From Aquipseudomonas alcaligenes (GTDB taxonomy: Bacteria > Pseudomonadota > Gammaproteobacteria > Pseudomonadales > Pseudomonadaceae): a DNA stretch of 64,000 nucleotides. The notes under the pieces are model-generated. The model was not told the origin of the DNA and searched no databases. It saw nothing but the letters and a program-made list of their open reading frames with translations. Position numbers and translations under genes: made by a program. The DNA lies in contig NZ_QJRX01000003.1 of NCBI RefSeq assembly GCF_003205495.1, positions 124,001 to 188,000 on the forward strand, read 5' to 3'. Shown here piece after piece: positions 25,842-34,445 of this stretch. Each line of letters starts with the position of its first letter. Positions within the stretch are counted from its first letter, which is position 1.

Positions 25842-26753
25842 ATGAGCGACGCCATCCGTTTCGAAAACCAGGTCGTGATTGTCACCGGCGCCGGCGGTGG
25901 CCTCGGTCGCGCCCACGCGCTGCTGTTCGCCAAGCATGGCGCCAAGGTGGTGGTCAACGACCTGGGTGGCAGCACCCACGGCGAGGGCGCCAACGCCTCG
26001 GCGGCGGACAAGGTGGTGGCCGAGATCAAGGCCTTCGGTGGCGAGGCGGTGGCCAACCATGATTCGGTGACCGACGGCGGCCAGATCGTGCAGTGCGCGC
26101 TGGACAGCTTCGGCCGCATCGATGTGGTGGTGAACAACGCCGGCATCCTGCGCGACAAGTCCTTCCACAAGATGGAAGACACCGACTGGGACCTGGTTTA
26201 CAAGGTCCACGTCGAGGGCGCCTACAAGGTGACCCGCGCCGCCTGGGAGCACCTGCGCGAGCAGCAGTACGGCCGCGTCATCTTCACCGCCTCCACCTCG
26301 GGCATCTACGGCAACTTCGGCCAGTCCAACTACGGCATGGCCAAGCTCGGCCTCTACGGCCTGACCCGCACCCTGGCGATCGAGGGGCGCAAGAACAACA
26401 TCCTGGTCAATGCCATCGCCCCCACCGGCGGCACGCGCATGACCGAGGGCCTGATCCCGCCGCAGGTGTTCGAGCAGCTCAAGCCGGAGCTGGTCAGCCC
26501 GCTGGTGGTGTACCTGGGCAGCCGTGCCTGCCAGGACACTTCCGGTCTCTACGAGGTCGGCGGCGGCTGGGTCGGCAAGGTGCGCTGGGAGCGCAGCCTG
26601 GGCGCCGGCTTCGACCCCAAGGCCGGCTTCAGCCCGGAAGACGTGGCGGCCAGCTGGAAGCAGATCGGCGACTTCGCCGGCGCCGTGCACCCGGACGACA
26701 ACGTCACCGCGCTGCGCGAGATGATGGCCAACCTGCAGAAATACGCGGGCTGA
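25842..26753 (+). CDS. SDR dehydrogenase, (3R)-hydroxyacyl-CoA dehydrogenase (multifunctional-enzyme type) branch
   Basis: 303 residues from the ATG at 25842 behind AGAGGAG. The cofactor motif is TGAGGGLGRAHAL, followed by VVVNDLGGSTHGEG, NNAGILRDKSFHKM and YGMAKLGLYGLTRTLA, all typical of the peroxisomal multifunctional-enzyme-2 N-terminal domain. Such enzymes oxidise (3R)-hydroxyacyl-CoA in fatty-acid or steroid side-chain breakdown. The hydratase and SCP2 domains of the fused form are absent. Monocistronic, with a terminator after it. Confidence 0.87.
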   Translation: MSDAIRFENQVVIVTGAGGGLGRAHALLFAKHGAKVVVNDLGGSTHGEGANASAADKVVAEIKAFGGEAVANHDSVTDGGQIVQCALDSFGRIDVVVNNAGILRDKSFHKMEDTDWDLVYKVHVEGAYKVTRAAWEHLREQQYGRVIFTASTSGIYGNFGQSNYGMAKLGLYGLTRTLAIEGRKNNILVNAIAPTGGTRMTEGLIPPQVFEQLKPELVSPLVVYLGSRACQDTSGLYEVGGGWVGKVRWERSLGAGFDPKAGFSPEDVAASWKQIGDFAGAVHPDDNVTALREMMANLQKYAG

Positions 26754-26776
26754 CCCCAGCCTTGAAGCAGAGGCAC

Positions 26777-26802
26777 AAAGGCCGGCAGCGATGCCGGCCT
26801 TT
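26777..26802 (+). terminator. Terminator after the SDR gene
   Basis: A perfect 11-base stem AAAGGCCGGCA / TGCCGGCCTTT with a GCGA loop, 23 bases after the stop. Confidence 0.85.
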
Positions 26803-26891
26803 GCGTTTGCGGGCAGTTGGGAACCGCCAGGCCCTGCTAGCAGGGTGACGATGCGCAGGCCGGATTGCCCCGGGATGGCCTGCGCATCGTT

Positions 26892-27965
26892 CTAGCGGGC
26901 CTGCAGCTTGAAGTTGTCGTCCGAGGGCTCCTTGGTATAGGCGCCTTGATCCTGTACCAACTTCTGGGTGCCATTCATCAGGGTGGTGATGCGGCTGTCC
27001 GAGGTCTTGGCGGATGCGGCCTGGTTGGTGGTGCCGGTAATCAGCGGCGGGTTGAAGCTGAACGACCAGAGGTAGTGCCAGACGGCGGCATTGTGCTTCT
27101 CGACCTGTTGCGTGGCGAGGAAATACCAGGGCTTGAGTTCGGTGAAGGCGGTCATGTTCATCAGTCCCTTGTTCTCGTCGCCGACGAAAAGGGTGCTGGT
27201 GACCGACGAACTGCGATAGGCCTCGAAAATCACGCCCTTGCTTTTCAGTTCGCTGACGTAGCTGCGGCTGACCGCGCCGGTCCACTGGTTGCCCAGCCAG
27301 CTCTTGGCATAGTTCGAATAGAAGGGATCGAGCAGGGCGACGCGCTTGGGCAGCAGTTTGCTGTTCATGGTGCCGGCACTGATGGCGTCACTGATCTTCT
27401 TGGTCAGGACGATGGCCATCTGGTTGCCCAGCGAGTGCCCGAGGATGCGGATGTTGCTGCCGGTGTAGCCGGCCATGTTGGCCTTGTAGCTGTTGAACAG
27501 CAGGTCGCCGGCCGACTGGCTCGGTCCGGCGCTGTAGCTGCCGCTGCTGTTGCGCCAGCGCATGCCGCGTGGGCCATTGGCCGTCCAGATCTTGGCTTCC
27601 GCGTCGGTGACTTCGTTCTCATCGGCGAACTGGTTCCAGTACAGCACGCCGACGTTGTAGCCGGCATTCAGCCAGGCGGCGGCCAGGTCCAGGCTGGGAC
27701 CGCCGGCTCCTTCGCGGTTGAAGGTTTCGCGATCCTTGCGAATGCTCGAAGTGTTCTGCCAGCCATGGATGTAGATCACCGTGGGCTTGCTGGCGCCGAA
27801 GTAGGCGTTGCTCTGGCCGGGTACGGCCTTCTGCCAGGTGTCGCCATAGCCGAACCAGTACAGGCCGTAGTCGAGGTTGTTGAAGGTGGAGTCGGGGAAA
27901 ACGCCGGGGGCGGCGTGGACGAGCGAGGAAAAGCACAGCAGGCAAAGCATGAGCAGCTTGCGCAT
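26892..27965 (-). CDS. Secreted lipase-like alpha/beta hydrolase
   Basis: 357 residues. A signal peptide (MRKLLMLCLLCFSSLVHA) indicates export. The serine elbow GHSLGNQ (in ILGHSLGNQMAIV), an upstream IYIHGWQNTSS oxyanion segment and VALLDPFYSNYA with a candidate acid residue fit a lipase/esterase fold. Codon use is less GC-biased than in its neighbours and the gene is Ser/Asn/Thr-rich, which may reflect secretion or transfer. It is flanked by unrelated genes. Whether it acts on lipids, and whether it is released or periplasmic, is unknown. Confidence 0.72.
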   Translation of the reverse strand: MRKLLMLCLLCFSSLVHAAPGVFPDSTFNNLDYGLYWFGYGDTWQKAVPGQSNAYFGASKPTVIYIHGWQNTSSIRKDRETFNREGAGGPSLDLAAAWLNAGYNVGVLYWNQFADENEVTDAEAKIWTANGPRGMRWRNSSGSYSAGPSQSAGDLLFNSYKANMAGYTGSNIRILGHSLGNQMAIVLTKKISDAISAGTMNSKLLPKRVALLDPFYSNYAKSWLGNQWTGAVSRSYVSELKSKGVIFEAYRSSSVTSTLFVGDENKGLMNMTAFTELKPWYFLATQQVEKHNAAVWHYLWSFSFNPPLITGTTNQAASAKTSDSRITTLMNGTQKLVQDQGAYTKEPSDDNFKLQAR

Positions 27966-28031
27966 GGTGAACGTCCCTTATGTTGTTGTTGTGTGGGGCG
28001 CGTCCGATTAGGCAGCGAGTCGTCGCGGCTG

Positions 28032-28844
28032 TCAATGCAGTGCCGGGCTGTGCTCCTGGCGTGCCAGCTGGTCGAGGCGTTGGGTGAGGTGCAGGCGCTC
28101 ACGCTCGTCCTCGCACAGCAGCAGGGCGCGTTCGAGGTCGAAGCGCTCGGCCTGGGGGCAGTCCAGTTCGCGGTAGATGGCGGCGCGCAGCTGGTGGTCG
28201 GCGCTGTTCGGCGGGGCCAGCAGGAGGATGCGCTCGGCATCCTTCAGCGCGGCCACATGCTCGCCGGCGGCGCCGTGCAGGTGGCACAGGTTGCGCGACA
28301 GGCGCAGCAGCAGGGCAGGGCCGTCGCAGGTCTGGAAGTGCTGGGCATTGAGCTCGGCACCGGGGCCGGCGATGCGGCTGAGCAGGTCGCGGCAGTCGCG
28401 GGTGTACAGGCGCCGGCCGTTGCACGGGTCGAGCAGGTGATCGGCGCCGGGAACCCGCAGCAGCAGATGGCCGGGGAAATTCACCGCCTGCAGCGGGATG
28501 TCCAGGCGCCGGGCCAGTTCCAGGGCGATCAGCGCCAGCGACAGCGGCTGCCCCCGGCGGCGCTGCAGCACCTGGTGTAGCAGGGCGGCGCGGGGGCGCA
28601 GGGGCAGGTCGTCGTCCTCGTGGAAATCCAGCTCGCCGAGGCGGCGCAGCAGCGGCTGGGCGAGGTCGCTGGCGGCCAGGTTGGGCAGGCCTGCGGACAC
28701 CTGCTGGCGCAGGTTGGCGAACTCGCGCAGGACCTGCTCCGGCTGCAGCGCCGGATCGTGTTCGCGGGCGATCCACAGGGCCGCCTCCAGCAGGGCGGGC
28801 GGGTCGGACTCCAGGCAGTGCAGCCAGGCGGGGCGGGCGGGCAT
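28032..28844 (-). CDS. SirB1-family transglutaminase-like/TPR protein
   Basis: 270 residues from the ATG at 28844 (GGAGAA upstream). The core LRPRAALLHQVLQRRRGQPLSLALIALELARRLD followed by VNFPGHLLLRV marks the SirB1_N (transglutaminase-like) domain. The C-terminal third has TPR-like helices (AALKDAERILLLAP, then LDCPQAERFDLERAL). The normal catalytic Cys of transglutaminases is not evident, so it is probably a binding protein. Often a single-copy conserved gene in Pseudomonas. Function unknown. Confidence 0.82.
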   Translation of the reverse strand: MPARPAWLHCLESDPPALLEAALWIAREHDPALQPEQVLREFANLRQQVSAGLPNLAASDLAQPLLRRLGELDFHEDDDLPLRPRAALLHQVLQRRRGQPLSLALIALELARRLDIPLQAVNFPGHLLLRVPGADHLLDPCNGRRLYTRDCRDLLSRIAGPGAELNAQHFQTCDGPALLLRLSRNLCHLHGAAGEHVAALKDAERILLLAPPNSADHQLRAAIYRELDCPQAERFDLERALLLCEDERERLHLTQRLDQLARQEHSPALH

Positions 28845-28913
28845 GCGGTTCTCCGGTGACGAGACACAGTCCACCCGACTATTAACCGGGCGCCCCCGGT
28901 TCGTCCAGCCGTC

Positions 28914-29252
28914 TCAGGCGTATACGCGCTGGCCGCGGTACATGCGCACCGAGTGGCCCCGCGGCGCCTCGTCGAGCGCCGGCGCGGTGGCGGCCGCCTG
29001 CGGCAGCTCGTGGCCCCGGTACTGGCGCGTCGGCTGGGTCGCGGCAGACTGGCGCGCCGGGCTGTGGAAGTCGCTCAGTTCGGCGAGGCGGATGCCGAGG
29101 TTGCGGGTTTCCTGGTCGCCGGAGCGCAGGCAGGCCAGCAGCATGGCCTCGACGGCGTCCGGCTGGCTCAGACGGATGTCCACGGACAGTTCTTCGCGCA
29201 GACGGCGGCGCAGCGCTTGCATGCAATCGAGAACGGCTTTGTTCAGTTCCAT
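28914..29252 (-). CDS. Hypothetical protein
   Basis: 112 residues from the ATG at 29252; the upstream extension is not protein-like. An N-terminal helix pair (AVLDCMQALRRRLREELSVDIRL, then AVEAMLLACLRSGDQETRNL) is followed by a low-complexity Ala/Pro/Gln tail ending in GHSVRMYRGQRVYA. The repeated YRG-type motif (RQYRGHEL, RMYRGQRV) is distinctive. No known domain. Confidence 0.6.
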   Translation of the reverse strand: MELNKAVLDCMQALRRRLREELSVDIRLSQPDAVEAMLLACLRSGDQETRNLGIRLAELSDFHSPARQSAATQPTRQYRGHELPQAAATAPALDEAPRGHSVRMYRGQRVYA

Positions 29253-29497
29253 GTCGACTCCCCAGGCTTTCGATGCTCCGGCACCCGGCGTGGCCGGGCT
29301 TCCCCAGGTAGGGCTCTGCAAGTGGCGTACCACTGTGCCGGGGCGGCGAACTGTGCGGCTCTTCACAGGTCCATGCTGGCGGGGACGCACGGCGCTGGTG
29401 CAGGTCGCACTCGTCTGGCGCCCCGCTGAAGGTCGGCCGGCATGACGGTATACTGCGCGCCCGGCTTCATCTTTCCTGCATTTTCCCGAAGGTTTCT

Positions 29498-30313
29498 ATG
29501 CGTAACGACGCTCACGACGAGCTGGAGCATGTGCCCAGCCTGACCACCGATCCGCGCGATCGCGACGACTTCCAGGTCGGCCACGCTGCAGCGCCGCAGC
29601 GCAGCGCACCCACCTATCCGCAGGTGGAACGCCGCCGCGGCTTCGGTACCGGCCCGCTGTGGGCCCTGACCGGCGCCCTGTTGATCGCCCTGGGCGGCCT
29701 GAGCTGGTGGAGCTACCAGCAGATCGCGCAGATGCAGGCGCAGCTGGTGGTGACCCAGGAGACCTTCGCCCGGCTCAGCGAGGATGCCGCCGGGCGCATC
29801 CAGGACATTTCCGGCAAGGTGGTGGCCACCGAGTCCAGCGTCACCAGCGACAGCGAGGCGCTCAAGCTGCGCATCAAGCAGCTGGAGACCCGGCTGGCCG
29901 AACTGGCCAAGGCGCAGCAGAACGTCGCCGGCCAGCAGAGCGGGCAGGGCAAGCGCCTCGACCAGCTGGCCGCCGAGCTGAAGAGCCAGCAGAGCAGCAG
30001 CGCGCAGTTCGACGGCCGGCTGGACAAGTTGGCCAGCGAGCAGAAGGCCGGTCTGGCTGGGGTCGGCCAGCTGCAGGAGCAGCTCAAGGGCCAGGCCGCG
30101 AGCCTGGAGGCGCTGAAGAAGCAGGGCGATCCAAGCCAGGCCATCCGCAACCTGGAGCAGGACCTGCTGGTGCTGCGCAGCGAGCTGGATAGTCGCGCGG
30201 CGCAGAACAGCACCGCCGAGTTCGACGCCTTCCGCGCTCAGGTGACCCGCAACATCAACACCCTCACCGCTCAGGTGCAGAACCTGCAGCAGCAGCTCAA
30301 CGCGCGTCCCTGA
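29498..30313 (+). CDS. Single-pass inner-membrane coiled-coil protein
   Basis: 271 residues. A charged cytosolic N-terminus (about 1-50) is followed by one hydrophobic helix (LWALTGALLIALGGLSWWSY, about 53-72), then a long Gln/Leu/Glu-rich coiled coil to the end, presumably in the periplasm. It resembles conserved Pseudomonas proteins annotated only as ATPase-like or hypothetical; no nucleotide motif is present. A scaffold or spacer role is plausible. Stands alone, 4 bases from a convergent gene. Confidence 0.65.
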   Translation: MRNDAHDELEHVPSLTTDPRDRDDFQVGHAAAPQRSAPTYPQVERRRGFGTGPLWALTGALLIALGGLSWWSYQQIAQMQAQLVVTQETFARLSEDAAGRIQDISGKVVATESSVTSDSEALKLRIKQLETRLAELAKAQQNVAGQQSGQGKRLDQLAAELKSQQSSSAQFDGRLDKLASEQKAGLAGVGQLQEQLKGQAASLEALKKQGDPSQAIRNLEQDLLVLRSELDSRAAQNSTAEFDAFRAQVTRNINTLTAQVQNLQQQLNARP

Positions 30314-30317
30314 ATCG

Positions 30318-30905
30318 TCAGGCGCACTCGGCCTCGCGCAGGGTGCGCTGGCTGACCCGCACGAACTGGCCGATGGCCTGCACCAGCAGGCCGCTGGCAT
30401 CCAGGGTCAGCTCGCAGGGCGCATGGCCTTCCGCCTCGCACAGGTAGACGGCATGGCTGGCCTGGCGGTGCAGGCACTGGTAGCGCTGCTGGCGGGCCTC
30501 CACGCGCAGGCTGAGCAGGTCGACATGGGCCACGCAGAAGCGCTCGCTGTCGCCGACGGCGAGCGGGCTGCGCTGCAGCAGCGGGGTATGGGGAAAGGGC
30601 GAGGCGGAGAGCATGACCTGCTGGCACTCGCCGAGGTCTTCGCGCAGCTGGTCACCCAGATGCCAGCGGCCGCGGATGTCGCGGCGCAGTTCGAGGCTGC
30701 GCTGGCCGTGGTTGTCGGCCTTCAGCCAGAGGCGGCGGAAGCGCCAGCGCTCGTCGTACTTGAGCAGGTAGGCGGCGGCGATGCTGTTGCCGCGCGTGCT
30801 CTGGATCAGGTGGCTGCTGGCGCTGATGCCATCGCCGGCGCTGGCCAGGCCGAGATGCTCGACGCCATGGCCGTCCCACGGCTTCCACACCAGATTCTGT
30901 TGCAT
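30318..30905 (-). CDS. Putative glycolipid-binding domain protein (PA1994-like)
   Basis: 195 residues from the ATG at 30905. The strand pattern with VWKPWDGHGVEHLGL, SSHLIQSTRGNSIAAAYLLKYDERW and LRLDIRGRW-like repeats matches the putative glycolipid-binding family (PF06475), whose structural representative is P. aeruginosa PA1994. That fold is related to lipoprotein-localisation factors, but this protein has no signal peptide. Ligand unproven. Convergent with the coiled-coil gene. Confidence 0.72.
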   Translation of the reverse strand: MQQNLVWKPWDGHGVEHLGLASAGDGISASSHLIQSTRGNSIAAAYLLKYDERWRFRRLWLKADNHGQRSLELRRDIRGRWHLGDQLREDLGECQQVMLSASPFPHTPLLQRSPLAVGDSERFCVAHVDLLSLRVEARQQRYQCLHRQASHAVYLCEAEGHAPCELTLDASGLLVQAIGQFVRVSQRTLREAECA

Positions 30906-31021
30906 CCTTGCGCTCTCCACACGCCAGCCTCCGTGCCGGCGTTTCCATGGCGCCCAGTCTAGGCGGCTGGCGCGCGCCTGTCTGTCAGCCAAAGCCGACA
31001 GTCGAGCAACTTCTTGCGCAG

Positions 31022-31360
31022 TCAGGCCTTGCGCGTGAGCGGCGCCTGGTCGAAGCGCACGCCGGCCAGGCCGGTGTTCTGCAGGGCGCGGATATTGGCG
31101 TGGTCGTTGCCGTCGGGGCTGGCCAGCACGGCGCGGTAGTGCTCGCCGAAGGCGCGCAGGGCTTCCTCCAGGCTGAAGCCTTCGAGCAGGGCCAGGCCGA
31201 GGGTCTTGCAGGAGCCTTCGTTCTGTCCGGCGGCGTTTGTCACGCTGCCGTTGCAGAAGGCGCTGGGCCGGTAGTCGTAGTGCTCGGCGACGAAGGCCAG
31301 GGTCTCGGCGAACTGGAACTGCTCGCCATGCAGGCGGGCGCGGAAGTCTTGCAGGGTCAT
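31022..31360 (-). CDS. HopJ-domain protein
   Basis: 112 residues from the ATG at 31360, overlapping the stop of the preceding gene (TGATG). FAETLAFVAEHYDYRPSAFCNG and KTLGLALLEGFSLEEALRAFGEHYRAVL form the PF08888 HopJ domain. The name comes from a plant-pathogen type III effector candidate, but the domain is widespread in non-pathogens and no secretion genes are nearby, so a housekeeping role is more likely. Last gene of the folM-folE-folX-DUF1244 run. Confidence 0.85.
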   Translation of the reverse strand: MTLQDFRARLHGEQFQFAETLAFVAEHYDYRPSAFCNGSVTNAAGQNEGSCKTLGLALLEGFSLEEALRAFGEHYRAVLASPDGNDHANIRALQNTGLAGVRFDQAPLTRKA

Positions 31361-31650
31361 CAGGATTTTCCTTTGGCGAAGGCGGCCTGCTGCTCGGCGC
31401 TGGCTTCCTTCTGGTGCTTGGCCTTCCACTCGGCATAGGGCATGCCGTAGATCTCTTCGCGCGCCTGGTCCGGGCTGACGTCCAGGCCGAGGTCGTCGGC
31501 GGCGGCCTTGTACCACTTGGCCAGGCAGTTGCGGCAGAAGCCGGCCAGGTTCATCAGCTCGATGTTCTGCACATCGGGGCGCGAGCGCAGGTGCTGGACC
31601 AGGCTGCGGAAGGCGGCGGCTTCCAGTTCGAGGCGTTCTTGATCGGTCAT
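31360..31650 (-). CDS. DUF1244-family protein
   Basis: 96 residues. The block LRSRPDVQNIELMNLAGFCRNCLAKWYKAAAD is the DUF1244 signature, including the CRNC pair; YGMPYAEWKAKHQ follows. Structures of this family show a small helical protein without known activity. It sits between folX (86-base gap) and the HopJ gene (TGATG coupling), so it probably shares the folM promoter. Confidence 0.88.
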   Translation of the reverse strand: MTDQERLELEAAAFRSLVQHLRSRPDVQNIELMNLAGFCRNCLAKWYKAAADDLGLDVSPDQAREEIYGMPYAEWKAKHQKEASAEQQAAFAKGKS

Positions 31651-31736
31651 GGCGGACTCCCGGACTTCAGGGTGCGCAGATGATAGAAGCGCGCTGGCCC
31701 AGCGGCAATGCCCGTGGCAGAGCGCGGGCCGGCGTC

Positions 31737-32108
31737 TCAGCGGTGGCCGGACAGGGTGATCGAGACCGACTCGGCGAAGCGCAGGGCGTGCAGCTTGTCC
31801 ACCTCCACCTCGGCGTAGCGCACGTCGGGGTTGGCCATTACCAGGTCGAGGATCTCCTGGGTCATGCGTTCGAGCAGGGCGAAGCGGTTTTCCTCGACGT
31901 GGCGGATCACCGCCTTGGTAATGGTGCGGTAGTTCAGCGCGTGGTCGATGTCGTTGTCGCGCACCGCCTCGGCGGCCGGGTAGAGGATGGTCAGGTTGAT
32001 CAGCACGTCCTGCTTGTTGTTGATCTCCTCTTCCTTGATGCCGATGTAGGTGCGCAGGCGCAGGTCCTTGACGCGGATGCGCGCCATCCCGGGTTCCAGT
32101 CGCGGCAT
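31737..32108 (-). CDS. folX: FolX, dihydroneopterin triphosphate 2-prime-epimerase
   Basis: 123 residues of the FolB/FolX tunnelling fold: [19 protein letters not shown], then [19 protein letters not shown] and [15 protein letters not shown]. Context decides FolX over FolB: it is translationally coupled to folE (TAATG) and followed by the DUF1244/hopJ pair. With FolE and FolM it would make tetrahydromonapterin, the cofactor of phenylalanine hydroxylase in Pseudomonas. Confidence 0.9.
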   Translation of the reverse strand: MPRLEPGMARIRVKDLRLRTYIGIKEEEINNKQDVLINLTILYPAAEAVRDNDIDHALNYRTITKAVIRHVEENRFALLERMTQEILDLVMANPDVRYAEVEVDKLHALRFAESVSITLSGHR

Positions 32109-32668
32109 TACTTGCTCCGTCCGATCAGTTGCAGGAATTCGTGGCGAGTGTTGCAGGACTCGCGGAAGGCGCCAAGCATCACCGAGCTGCTCATCACCGA
32201 ATTCTGCTTCTCCACGCCGCGCATCATCATGCACATGTGCTTGGCCTCGATGACCACGGCCACGCCGGCGGCGTTGGTGACCTGCTGGATGGCATCGGCG
32301 ATCTGCTTGGTCAGGTTCTCCTGGATCTGCAGGCGGCGGGCATACATGTCGACGATGCGCGCCACCTTGGACAGACCCAGCACCTTGCCGGTGGGGATGT
32401 AGGCGACATGGGCCTTGCCGATGAAGGGCAGCAGGTGGTGCTCGCACAGCGAGTACAACTCGATGTCCTTGACGATCACCATCTCGTCGTTGTCCGAGGC
32501 GAACAGTGCGCCGTTGACGATTTCCTCCAGCGACTGCTGGTAGCCGTGGCAGAGGTACTGCATGGCCTTGGCCGCGCGCTTGGGCGTGTCGAGCAGGCCT
32601 TCGCGCTCGGGGTTCTCGCCGAGGCCTAGAAGGATCTCGCGGTAGTGATGGGGCAGTTGAGTATTCAT
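32108..32668 (-). CDS. folE: GTP cyclohydrolase I
   Basis: 186 residues. Zinc and active-site motifs are [40 protein letters not shown] and [14 protein letters not shown]. It converts GTP to dihydroneopterin triphosphate, the first step of pterin synthesis. It lies between folM (22-base gap) and folX (overlap). Pseudomonas usually has a second GTP cyclohydrolase elsewhere, so this copy probably serves monapterin synthesis, and it is reported as light-inducible in P. putida (from memory). Confidence 0.95.
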   Translation of the reverse strand: MNTQLPHHYREILLGLGENPEREGLLDTPKRAAKAMQYLCHGYQQSLEEIVNGALFASDNDEMVIVKDIELYSLCEHHLLPFIGKAHVAYIPTGKVLGLSKVARIVDMYARRLQIQENLTKQIADAIQQVTNAAGVAVVIEAKHMCMMMRGVEKQNSVMSSSVMLGAFRESCNTRHEFLQLIGRSK

Positions 32669-32690
32669 CGACTATTCCTCGCGGCGGCTC

Positions 32691-33401
32691 TCAGACGAGA
32701 TGGCGGCCGCCATTGACGGTCAGCGTGGTACCGGTGACGTAGGGGTTGTCCAGCAGGTAGCGCAGGCTCTGGTAGATGACTTCGGCGCCGGGCTCGATGC
32801 CCAGTGCCGACTCGGCCAGGCGCTTGACGCGGTATTCGGCGCTGTCTCCCGGATTGAACTGGATCAGCGCCGGGGCGATGCCGTTGACCTTGATGGCCGG
32901 AGCGAAGCGCGCGGCGAAGGACAGGGTCAGGCTGTCCAGGCCGGCCTTGCTGGCGCAGTAGGCCGGGCGTTTGGCGCTGCCGCTGCGGGTCACGTCATCG
33001 CCGATGTGGATGATGTCGGCCGGCTTGCTGCGGCGCAGCAGCGCTTCGCAATGCAGGTTGATCAGGTAGGGTGCCAGCATGTGCACGCTGACCATGCGCT
33101 GGAATACCTCGGCCTCGTGGCCGGGGGTCTCGGCTTCCCAGTCGGAGGCGTTGTGCACGATGGCGCGCAGGCTGTCGGTGTGGCCCTTGAGTTGTTCGAC
33201 GAAGGCCAGGATACCGGCCTCGCTGGAAAAGTCCGCATGGATGGCGCAGGCGCCACGCTGGCGCAGGCGCTGCACGCCCTCGCGCTCGCTGCGGTAGGTG
33301 AAGATCAGTGGCTGGCCGTCATCGAGCAGGCGCTCGGCGCAATGCAGGCCGAGGCGCTGGCCGGCACCGGTGATCAGGATGGGGGCGGTGGAACCGCTCA
33401 T
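32691..33401 (-). CDS. folM: FolM, dihydromonapterin reductase
   Basis: 236 residues of an SDR with the pterin-reductase pattern: TGAGQRLGLHCAERLL at the cofactor site with an Arg in the third position of the usual TGxxxGxG loop, then HNASDWEAETPGHE, the YCASKAGLDSLTLSFAARF catalytic pair and a C-terminal NGGRHLV. It reduces dihydromonapterin (and dihydrofolate weakly). First gene of the fol run; a TGTACA-type promoter site lies 45-71 bases upstream. Confidence 0.92.
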   Translation of the reverse strand: MSGSTAPILITGAGQRLGLHCAERLLDDGQPLIFTYRSEREGVQRLRQRGACAIHADFSSEAGILAFVEQLKGHTDSLRAIVHNASDWEAETPGHEAEVFQRMVSVHMLAPYLINLHCEALLRRSKPADIIHIGDDVTRSGSAKRPAYCASKAGLDSLTLSFAARFAPAIKVNGIAPALIQFNPGDSAEYRVKRLAESALGIEPGAEVIYQSLRYLLDNPYVTGTTLTVNGGRHLV

Positions 33402-33445
33402 GGCTGCCTCGCAGATGGCGAACGGGGGGTGCGCATGCGAGCAAA

Positions 33446-33472
33446 GTTATACCAGGTGCATGCTTTGTACAA
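33446..33472 (-). promoter_or_regulatory. folM promoter with T(G/A)TACA-N12 operator
   Basis: Reading toward folM: TTGTACA (33472-33466), twelve bases, then GGTATA merging with a -10-like TATAAC (33451-33446). TGGTTG lies 18 bases before TATAAC as a possible -35. The pair TGTACA-N12-(one mismatch TGTATA-like) is the type of site linked to LitR/CarH regulators. Binding is inferred. Confidence 0.55.
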
Positions 33473-33578
33473 CCATGCGCTGCGTGTGGAGATAGCTCTG
33501 GCGATTGGTGATTTGTCTAAGATTTTGAAAAATATAGATAAATGCTGATTGCGTGGTTCTGTCGCGCCTGTCTCGATC

Positions 33579-33603
33579 TGTACATGCTCTGGGTTCATGT
33601 ACA
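33579..33603. promoter_or_regulatory. Second TGTACA pair upstream of folM
   Basis: Two exact TGTACA hexamers at 33579-33584 and 33598-33603, 13 bases apart, in the 263-base gap between folM and the ABM-membrane gene. On the minus strand this also forms TTGTAC-N16-TACAGA, a possible upstream promoter. The AT-rich stretch at 33510-33545 between the two operator regions has no recognisable gene. Confidence 0.5.
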
Positions 33604-33664
33604 AGTTCTGTAGAGTCGGGGGCGGCTGCGCGCTTGGCGCCGGCCGCCACCCGCCCGGCGCGGC

Positions 33665-34228
33665 TCAGCGGATTTCCACGGTCCGCTCGCCACCGCTGCG
33701 GGTGCGGCCCTGCAGCCAGGGCTCCAGCAGGCGGGTGGACAGCGGAATGAACCAGTAGGTCATCAGCGGGGTGAGGGCCAGGGTGCTGAGCAGCACCCGC
33801 AGGACCAGCGGCAGTTCGGCCAGCCAGGTGCCGAACAGCAGGTTGAAGGCCAGCGAGACCGGGAAGAAGGCCAGCCAGATGGCCACGCTCTGCTTCCAGC
33901 GCGGCGGCCGGCGCAAGGCGTTGCCGAACCAGGCGTCGAGGCCGCTGACCCGACGCTCGTGCGGCTGGGCGAACAGGCCGCTGCCGCGTTGCAGCCAGGC
34001 ACGGCGCGAGGCGGAGTGTTCCCAGGCGGCGAGGGTGGCGCGATCGGCGAAGCGGAAGACGATCTGGAATTCGTCGTCGTCGGGCGGCGGGGCCAGCACG
34101 CCGGAGCCGAGGTAGCCGGGAAAGTCGGCGGCGAGTTGCTGGCCCTCGTGCAGCCAGGTGCGGAAATCCTGCAGGCATGCGCGTGGCACACGGCGTGCCA
34201 CCAGCATGGTGACCGGTTCGGTAGACAT
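33665..34228 (-). CDS. ABM-domain protein with C-terminal membrane segments
   Basis: 187 residues. An N-terminal antibiotic-monooxygenase-like domain (VTMLVARRVPRACLQDFRTWL, then DDEFQIVFRFADRATLAAWEHS) is followed by two hydrophobic helices (SVAIWLAFFPVSLAFNLLFG and VLRVLLSTLALTPLMTYWFI). This fusion recurs in proteobacteria without known function. It is divergent from the LitR-type MerR gene and downstream of a TGTACA pair, so it may belong to the same regulon. Confidence 0.8.
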   Translation of the reverse strand: MSTEPVTMLVARRVPRACLQDFRTWLHEGQQLAADFPGYLGSGVLAPPPDDDEFQIVFRFADRATLAAWEHSASRRAWLQRGSGLFAQPHERRVSGLDAWFGNALRRPPRWKQSVAIWLAFFPVSLAFNLLFGTWLAELPLVLRVLLSTLALTPLMTYWFIPLSTRLLEPWLQGRTRSGGERTVEIR

Positions 34229-34445
34229 CGTGTATCTCCAGAGCGACAGGCGCGGGCCCGGGTAGGGCGTTGCGCGGTATGCGCCGCCGGGGTGGTGGCG
34301 GGCGTGCAGAGAGTATTCCTCTTGCTCCGTGCCGGCCAGAGCTGCCGTGTGCGGCGGGCGGCTATTCGTCGGGTCGTGCGGATTTCAGACTGCGGCCCTG
34401 GCTGGGGTACACTCGGCGCAACACCACTCGGCACCCCCCCTGGCC

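Noticed and set aside
31022..31360. HopJ domain as evidence of a type III secretion effector
   Set aside because: No chaperone, hrp box or secretion genes nearby, and the domain is common in non-pathogens; genomic context is pterin metabolism.
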